Part shown: in pieces, positions 59,740 through 64,000 of the stretch | Position numbering within the stretch: position 1 is the first letter of the stretch | Layout of the letters: every line of letters begins with the position of its first letter | Assembly (NCBI GenBank): GCA_944380635.1 | Contig: CALWID010000005.1 | Span: 24,507-88,506, forward strand | From: an uncultured Eubacterium sp. | GTDB lineage: Bacteria > Bacillota > Clostridia > Oscillospirales > Acutalibacteraceae | DNA length: 64,000 nucleotides | Direction: 5' to 3' | Program-made: the position numbers and the translations under genes | The notes under the pieces: model-generated | The model's input: only the letters and a program-made list of their open reading frames with translations | Told to the model about the DNA's origin: nothing | The model's database searches: none

Positions 59740-62013
59740 ATGGCGGGAAAGTTTGAAATCAGCAAAAATGCCGATAACACATTTTCTTTCGTCTTTAAGG
59801 ATGATGAAAAGGTTTATGCCGAATCACCCGTTTTTCAGAAAGAAGATGAGTGCAAACGAGGCGTTAAGGCGGTAAAGAAAAACAGCCGTATAAAAGTGCA
59901 GGATACGCTGCAAAATGATGAGGAAAAAACAAATCCCAAGTTCCTTGTTGAGCAGGATGGGGATAAAGTAAAATATACTCTGTTTCTTCAGACGGGCGCC
60001 GTTGCCTGCACCGGCAGCGCGGATTCCCACGAAGACGCGCTTAAAAATATAGAATTCATTGGCAATAATGCTAATTCCGCACCTATGGCGGTTGCTCAGG
60101 TAGTCCTTTCTGAAAACGAATTAAGGCAGATTAGAGTGGCTAAACTTCACGCGCTTCAGGCTGCCGGTAAAGACCCGTTTGAAATAACTACTGCCACTCA
60201 GACTTATGAAAGCGCTGATATTAAAAATGATTATGACGCTCTTGAGGGCAAAGATGTCAATATCTGCGGCAGAATAATGACTTGGCGCGATATGGGCAAG
60301 GCAAATTTCATAGATGTGCAGGACAGAGAAGGTAAAATCCAGGTCTATGTTCGTATGAACGATATAGGCGAGGATGAATATGCCGAGTTTAAAAAGTGGG
60401 ATATAGGCGATATTGTTGAGGTGTGCGGCTATGTTTTCAAAACCCGTACAGGTGAAATCTCAGTCCACGCCAAAACTATCAGGCTTCTTTCAAAATCACT
60501 TCTTCCTCTGCCTGAAAAATTCCACGGCTTAACCGATACCGATACAAGATACAGAAAGCGTTATCTTGATATGATAATGAATCCTGATGTTAAGGATACT
60601 TTTATCAAACGCTCAAAGATAATTACTTCAATCAGGAATTATCTTGATAATCACGGATTTATTGAGGTTGAAACACCTATGCTCAATACAATTCCCGGCG
60701 GAGCGGCGGCAAGGCCTTTTATCACTCACCATAACAGCCTTAATCTTGATATGTATCTGCGTATAGCAACAGAACTTTATCTTAAAAGGCTTATAGTAGG
60801 CGGTATGGAAAGAGTTTATGAAATAGGCAGAAATTTCCGCAATGAGGGTATGGATGTCCGCCATAATCCGGAATTCACCTGTATAGAACTTTATCAGGCA
60901 TATACCGATTATCACGGAATGATGGATATTGCGGAGGCGCTTATAAGAAACGCCGCTCAGGACGCGTGCGGCACTCTTCATATCACTTTCTGCGGCACTG
61001 AAATAGACCTTGAAACACCTTTTGCAAGGATGACTATGGTAGACGCCGTTAAAAAATTCAGCGGTATAGATTTTGCCGAATTTATGTCCGATAACGAAAA
61101 AGCGGTTGCAATAGCCAAAGAAAAGGATATTGAAGTCCAGCCGGGTAAGGAAACATGGGGCGATGTGCTCAATTCATTCTTTGAAGAATATGTTGAGAAA
61201 AATCTTGTTCAGCCCACTTTCATTATGGATTATCCCGTTGAGATAAGCCCCCTTACAAAAAGAAAGCCGGATTGCCCGGCTCTTACCGAAAGGTTTGAAC
61301 TTTTCATTATGGGCGGCGAGTACGGAAACGCTTATTCCGAACTTAATGACCCGATAGACCAAATGCAGCGCTTTGAGGCGCAGATGAAACTGCGTGAGGC
61401 GGGGGACGACGAGGCGAATATGATAGACCACGATTTTGTTACCGCCCTTGAATACGGTATGCCGCCGACGGGCGGCCTCGGCATAGGAATAGACAGGCTT
61501 GTAATGCTCTTAACAGATTCTTACAGCATTCGTGATGTTCTGCTGTTCCCCACAATGAAACCCTTGAAAGGTGTAAATGAAGAAATTGGTGTAAACAAAA
61601 CCGAGTCCGAAGCGCCGAAAGCCGAGCCGGAAAAGATAGATTTCTCCAAAGTGGAGATCGAGCCGTTGTTCAAGGATTTCGTGGATTTTGAGACTTTCTC
61701 TAAGTCCGATTTCCGGGCGGTCAAGGTGCTTGCCTGCGAAGCCGTACCGAAGTCCAAGAAGCTGCTCAAATTTACGCTGGACGATGGAACAGGCACAGAA
61801 CGCACGATTTTAAGCGGTATTCACGCCTATTACGAGCCGGAGGAACTGGTCGGTAAGACCTGTATCGCAATCGTCAACCTGCCGCCAAGACCGATGATGG
61901 GCATTGACTCCTGCGGTATGCTGATTAGTGCGGTACACCATGAGGAAGGCGAAGAAAAGCTCCATCTTTTGATGGTAGACGACCACATTCCGGCAGGCGC
62001 AAAGCTCTACTAA
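59740..62013 (+). CDS. lysS: Lysyl-tRNA synthetase with extra N- and C-terminal domains
   Basis: Class II LysRS, charging tRNA-Lys. The core (about 123-610) has an OB-fold anticodon domain ([20 protein letters not shown]) and the catalytic motifs: motif 1 [18 protein letters not shown], motif 2 [18 protein letters not shown] and motif 3 [13 protein letters not shown]. Residues 1-120 contain two YegP/DUF1508-like repeats ([17 protein letters not shown] and [18 protein letters not shown]), which are not part of normal LysRS. Residues 625-757 form a tRNA-binding OB domain like the MetG C-terminus ([20 protein letters not shown], then [20 protein letters not shown]). A normal LysRS ends near LLFPTMKP. 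Codon use switches there from AAA, CTT and AGA toward AAG, CTG and CGG. The total of 757 residues compares with about 490-500 for the standard enzyme. Confidence 0.93.
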   Translation: MAGKFEISKNADNTFSFVFKDDEKVYAESPVFQKEDECKRGVKAVKKNSRIKVQDTLQNDEEKTNPKFLVEQDGDKVKYTLFLQTGAVACTGSADSHEDALKNIEFIGNNANSAPMAVAQVVLSENELRQIRVAKLHALQAAGKDPFEITTATQTYESADIKNDYDALEGKDVNICGRIMTWRDMGKANFIDVQDREGKIQVYVRMNDIGEDEYAEFKKWDIGDIVEVCGYVFKTRTGEISVHAKTIRLLSKSLLPLPEKFHGLTDTDTRYRKRYLDMIMNPDVKDTFIKRSKIITSIRNYLDNHGFIEVETPMLNTIPGGAAARPFITHHNSLNLDMYLRIATELYLKRLIVGGMERVYEIGRNFRNEGMDVRHNPEFTCIELYQAYTDYHGMMDIAEALIRNAAQDACGTLHITFCGTEIDLETPFARMTMVDAVKKFSGIDFAEFMSDNEKAVAIAKEKDIEVQPGKETWGDVLNSFFEEYVEKNLVQPTFIMDYPVEISPLTKRKPDCPALTERFELFIMGGEYGNAYSELNDPIDQMQRFEAQMKLREAGDDEANMIDHDFVTALEYGMPPTGGLGIGIDRLVMLLTDSYSIRDVLLFPTMKPLKGVNEEIGVNKTESEAPKAEPEKIDFSKVEIEPLFKDFVDFETFSKSDFRAVKVLACEAVPKSKKLLKFTLDDGTGTERTILSGIHAYYEPEELVGKTCIAIVNLPPRPMMGIDSCGMLISAVHHEEGEEKLHLLMVDDHIPAGAKLY
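61570..61595 (+). repeat. Direct repeat at the lysS junction
   Basis: GGTGTAAA occurs at 61,570-61,577 and again within ATTGGTGTAAA at 61,585-61,595, exactly where LysRS core sequence stops and codon use changes. The reverse complement of the second copy lies at 62,068-62,078. Confidence 0.7.
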
Positions 62014-62049
62014 AACGGGATGTACTTCATTTTCCGAAAACCTCGGATT

Positions 62050-62095
62050 TTACACAAATACACCAATTTTACACCAATCGGTGCTAAAATCGGTG
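62050..62095. repeat. CACCAAT repeat cluster after lysS
   Basis: TACACCAATTTT, TTTACACCAAT and the inverted ATCGGTGCTAAAATCGGTG lie in 46 bases. TTTACACCAAT (62,068-62,078) is the exact complement of ATTGGTGTAAA in lysS. The arrangement resembles recombinase or excisionase binding sites at an attachment region. Confidence 0.6.
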
Positions 62096-62133
62096 CAGTA
62101 ACAAAAAAATCGCATAATTTTTAGTTTCACACC

Positions 62134-62163
62134 GCCCCTGAGAAGGTATAGCTTCTCAGGGGC
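62134..62163 (+). terminator. Hairpin after lysS
   Basis: GCCCCTGAGAAG and CTTCTCAGGGGC form a perfect 12-bp stem around a 6-base loop, followed by TTCTGTATTTTC. Confidence 0.75.
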
Positions 62164-62266
62164 TTCTGTATTTTCTCATAGTTTTTACTCTCCCCGTCGC
62201 AAACTATACCAATCCACGCTTTCTCAATATAATGAAGCTAATCGCAGAGGAAGGAGAGGATTGAGT

Positions 62267-63667
62267 ATGAGCAATATTTTATCAGAGGTACACCCTGAAC
62301 TTGTTGCGGAATGGTCGGATAAAAACCTGCCGCTTACACCGGATAGGATTACATACGGCTCAAACAAAGTCGTTTGGTGGAAGGGCGCTTGCGGTCACGA
62401 ATGGCAGACCAGTGTTAAGGCTCGTTCAAACGGCGAAAACTGCCCAATCTGCTCAGGCGCAAGAGTGATAGAGGGCGTCAATGATTTGGCAACGCTGAAG
62501 CCGGAACTGGCTGATGAATGGTCGAGTAAGAATGATCCGCTGAAACCGACAATGGTAACGACAGGCTCTCATAAGAAAGTAATCTGGCGGGATAAATATG
62601 GTCACGAATGGACAGCAACGGTTAAGAGCAGGGCGTTAAACGGCACAGGCTGTCCGTATTGCTCCCATAATAAAATCTTAGTAGGATTCAATGACCTTGC
62701 CTCACAGCACCCTCAAATCGCTTCTGAGTGGTCTGAGAGAAATTACCCACTAAAGCCTGATATGGTTACGGTCTTTGCAAATCGGAAGGTATGGTGGCGG
62801 TGCAGCAAAGGTCACGAATGGAACACGCTCATTTCCACTCGTTCAGGCGGAAGCGGGTGTCCTTATTGCAGCGGTCAACTTCTGCTGAAAGGATTTAATG
62901 ATTTCGCCACAACACACCCTCAGCTTGCACAGGAATGGTCAGACCGGAATCTGCCCCTTACTCCTGATATGATAAACGAAAAGTCCCGCAGAAATGTCTG
63001 GTGGAAGTGCAGAGAGTGCGGGTATGAATGGCAGTCCGTTGTCTATGCCCGTGTAAAAGGAACGGTATGCCCTGTCTGTGCGGATCGGGCGGTTATGGCA
63101 GGGTATAATGATTTAGCAACGACGGACGCACATCTTCTTTCGGAATGGGACTACGAAAAGAACAAAAATATTTCCCCAAACAAAATATCAAGGCACTCAA
63201 TGCAGAGCGTGTGGTGGAAATGTTCACTCGGACACTCGTGGAAGGCAAAAATTTCAGAAAGAGCGATTGAAGGAAAAGGCTGTAAGGTGTGTGAAAAAGA
63301 CTATCTGACGGTTTTTCCGAAGCTGGCAGTTATGTATTATGCAGCGAAGAAGCGCATAAAGGTACAGACGGATACGGATAAGATTATCGGCATACCGCTT
63401 GAAATCTATTTGCCTAAAGAAAAAGCAGCGATTGAAACGGTTAGTCGGACAGAGAATGTAGAAACCTTGAAAGCATATCTGTGCCGGAAGCGGGAGATCA
63501 AACTGATTAAAATCCCCTATACATTAGGAAACAGCGAAATAGACTTCGCTATGAAAATCAAAAAAGCGTTTCGCAGCTTACATATTTTCATAACCTCGAA
63601 TGAAGATGAGGATACAGCGTTTATCCGGCAGAGGTTTTTTGAATGGAGAAAAGGACAGATAAAATAA
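62267..63667 (+). CDS. Zinc-ribbon repeat (DUF4379-like) protein with nuclease-like tail
   Basis: A 466-residue protein with five tandem repeats of about 65 residues, each of the type NDLAT-HP-LA-EWS, then VWWKC--GHEW and a closing CP-CS (for example GCPYCSGQ). Each repeat should bind one zinc; the second lacks the first cysteine (VIWRDKYGHEW). The last 120 residues contain GIPLEIYLPKEKAAIETV and LCRKREIKLIKIPY, which align with the E/DIY-P---AIE and K--LC---I-LI-I elements of Vsr/PD-(D/E)XK nucleases seen after such repeats. Some active-site acids differ, so activity is uncertain. Start is ATG at 62,267 behind AAGGAGAGG; a TTG two codons earlier is possible. Codon use differs from the chromosome to the left. 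Confidence 0.86.
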   Translation: MSNILSEVHPELVAEWSDKNLPLTPDRITYGSNKVVWWKGACGHEWQTSVKARSNGENCPICSGARVIEGVNDLATLKPELADEWSSKNDPLKPTMVTTGSHKKVIWRDKYGHEWTATVKSRALNGTGCPYCSHNKILVGFNDLASQHPQIASEWSERNYPLKPDMVTVFANRKVWWRCSKGHEWNTLISTRSGGSGCPYCSGQLLLKGFNDFATTHPQLAQEWSDRNLPLTPDMINEKSRRNVWWKCRECGYEWQSVVYARVKGTVCPVCADRAVMAGYNDLATTDAHLLSEWDYEKNKNISPNKISRHSMQSVWWKCSLGHSWKAKISERAIEGKGCKVCEKDYLTVFPKLAVMYYAAKKRIKVQTDTDKIIGIPLEIYLPKEKAAIETVSRTENVETLKAYLCRKREIKLIKIPYTLGNSEIDFAMKIKKAFRSLHIFITSNEDEDTAFIRQRFFEWRKGQIK

Positions 63668-63680
63668 AGGAGACGATTTG

Positions 63681-63860
63681 ATGAAAGACAGACAATTTCA
63701 TATCTATCTTGATGACGAGGAGTACGGACAGGTTTTGCAGGCGTTAATCGCCCTTAAAAATAATCTGATAGCGCAAGGCAGATATACAGACGCAGTAGAT
63801 GATGTCCTTATCAAATTTACAAAAGCACGAAAGAAAAAGATGACCGTGCAATACATCTGA
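63681..63860 (+). CDS. Small mobile-element protein
   Basis: A 59-residue basic protein: MKDRQFHIYLDDEEYGQVLQ, a helix LIALKNNLIAQGRYTDAVDD and the tail KFTKARKKKMTVQYI. The strand-helix-helix order resembles a ribbon-helix-helix-type DNA-binding protein, and I associate similar short proteins with conjugative elements of Clostridia, but no function is known. ATG at 63,681 follows AAAGGAGACG; a TTG one codon before is not needed. It starts 13 bases after the zinc-ribbon gene, so the two form a unit. Confidence 0.78.
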   Translation: MKDRQFHIYLDDEEYGQVLQALIALKNNLIAQGRYTDAVDDVLIKFTKARKKKMTVQYI

Positions 63861-63876
63861 ATAAAACCACAGTTAT

Positions 63877-63914
63877 GCCGCTTGTTTCTCTACGGAGAAG
63901 CAGGCGGCTTTTTT
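63877..63914 (+). terminator. Terminator after small mobile-element gene
   Basis: GCCGCTTGTTTCTC-TACG-GAGAAGCAGGCGGC (14-bp stem, two mismatches) followed by six T. The remaining 86 bases to the window end hold A/T runs and no gene start. Confidence 0.9.
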
Positions 63915-64000
63915 GCGTTTTTAGGGCAATTTTCAAGGTCAAAAAAATTTTTTTCAAATTTTTTTCGGAAAAGGGGCGATTTTGGGTGTGCATTTTGACC

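Noticed and set aside
63937-64000. GGTCAAAA and TTTTGACC at the window end as a CtsR operator
   Set aside because: The heptads are about 48 bases apart and inverted, not the directly repeated pair with three-base spacing that CtsR needs; no clp gene is visible.
1-64000. rRNA operon, insertion sequence or CRISPR array
   Set aside because: No 16S/23S/5S signatures, no transposase with terminal repeats and no regularly spaced repeats were seen on either strand.

Overview
The window reads as a chromosomal segment of an anaerobic, spore-forming, low-to-moderate GC Gram-positive bacterium of the class Clostridia, probably an Oscillospiraceae/Ruminococcaceae-type gut organism. The evidence is the spoVA germination genes, a single-chain pyruvate:ferredoxin oxidoreductase, a ctsR-mcsA-mcsB-clpC operon with CtsR operators, GatCAB transamidation, several intracellular glycosidases (GH3, GH13, GH20, GH36-like) and consensus sigma-A promoters with 17-bp spacers. 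This placement is inference; no rRNA is present to confirm it.

Layout: 1-5.1 kb has the end of gatA, then gatB, a serine-hydrolase lipoprotein, a DUF3737 beta-helix protein and a MATE pump. 5.4-13.4 kb has a GH13 glucosidase, scattered spoVA genes (spoVAD plus a tiny membrane protein, spoVAC on the opposite strand, spoVAE) around an orphan ABC ATPase, an SCP2 protein and a GH3 glucosidase. 13.4-20.3 kb has a hypothetical gene, an SDR, a Cys/Gly-rich micropeptide and the CtsR-controlled protein quality-control operon. 20.3-26.5 kb has hisC, rmuC and a minus-strand MFS/phosphoesterase/radical-SAM cluster. 26.7-34.8 kb has two tRNAs, GH20, a membrane M28 peptidase, small unknowns, a galactose-mutarotase-like protein, nadE and a Ser/Gly-linker membrane protein. 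35-43 kb has PFOR with a structured leader, then an AraC regulator, a phosphoesterase and a sugar symporter. 42.9-46.5 kb (minus strand) has a signal peptidase with a zinc ribbon, a GH36-like glycosidase and a TSCPD protein. 46.6-50.6 kb is an iolG-iolD-iolE inositol cluster. 51.5-54.5 kb is an amino-acid ABC transporter co-oriented with a ferredoxin:thioredoxin-reductase-like protein and thioredoxin. 54.6-59 kb has an AI-2E-family permease and ACT-hom-lysC. 59.2-62 kb has greA-lysS.

The most unusual part is the right end. LysS is a 757-residue protein: two YegP/DUF1508-like domains, a normal class II LysRS core, and a MetG-beta-like tRNA-binding tail. Codon use changes sharply where the core ends (about 61,560-61,610). 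ATTGGTGTAAA-type repeats occur both at this junction and just after the gene. The following DNA encodes a five-repeat zinc-ribbon (DUF4379-like) protein with a Vsr/PD-(D/E)XK-like tail and a 59-residue protein of mobile-element character. I infer that an integrative element, or at least foreign DNA, joins the chromosome inside the 3' end of lysS and supplies the last domain. A chimeric assembly is the main alternative.

The genes suggest a fermentative carbohydrate user: intracellular glycosidases and inositol breakdown feed central metabolism, PFOR makes acetyl-CoA and reduced ferredoxin, and a ferredoxin-linked thioredoxin system may use that reductant. No CRISPR array, rRNA operon or insertion sequence was seen.
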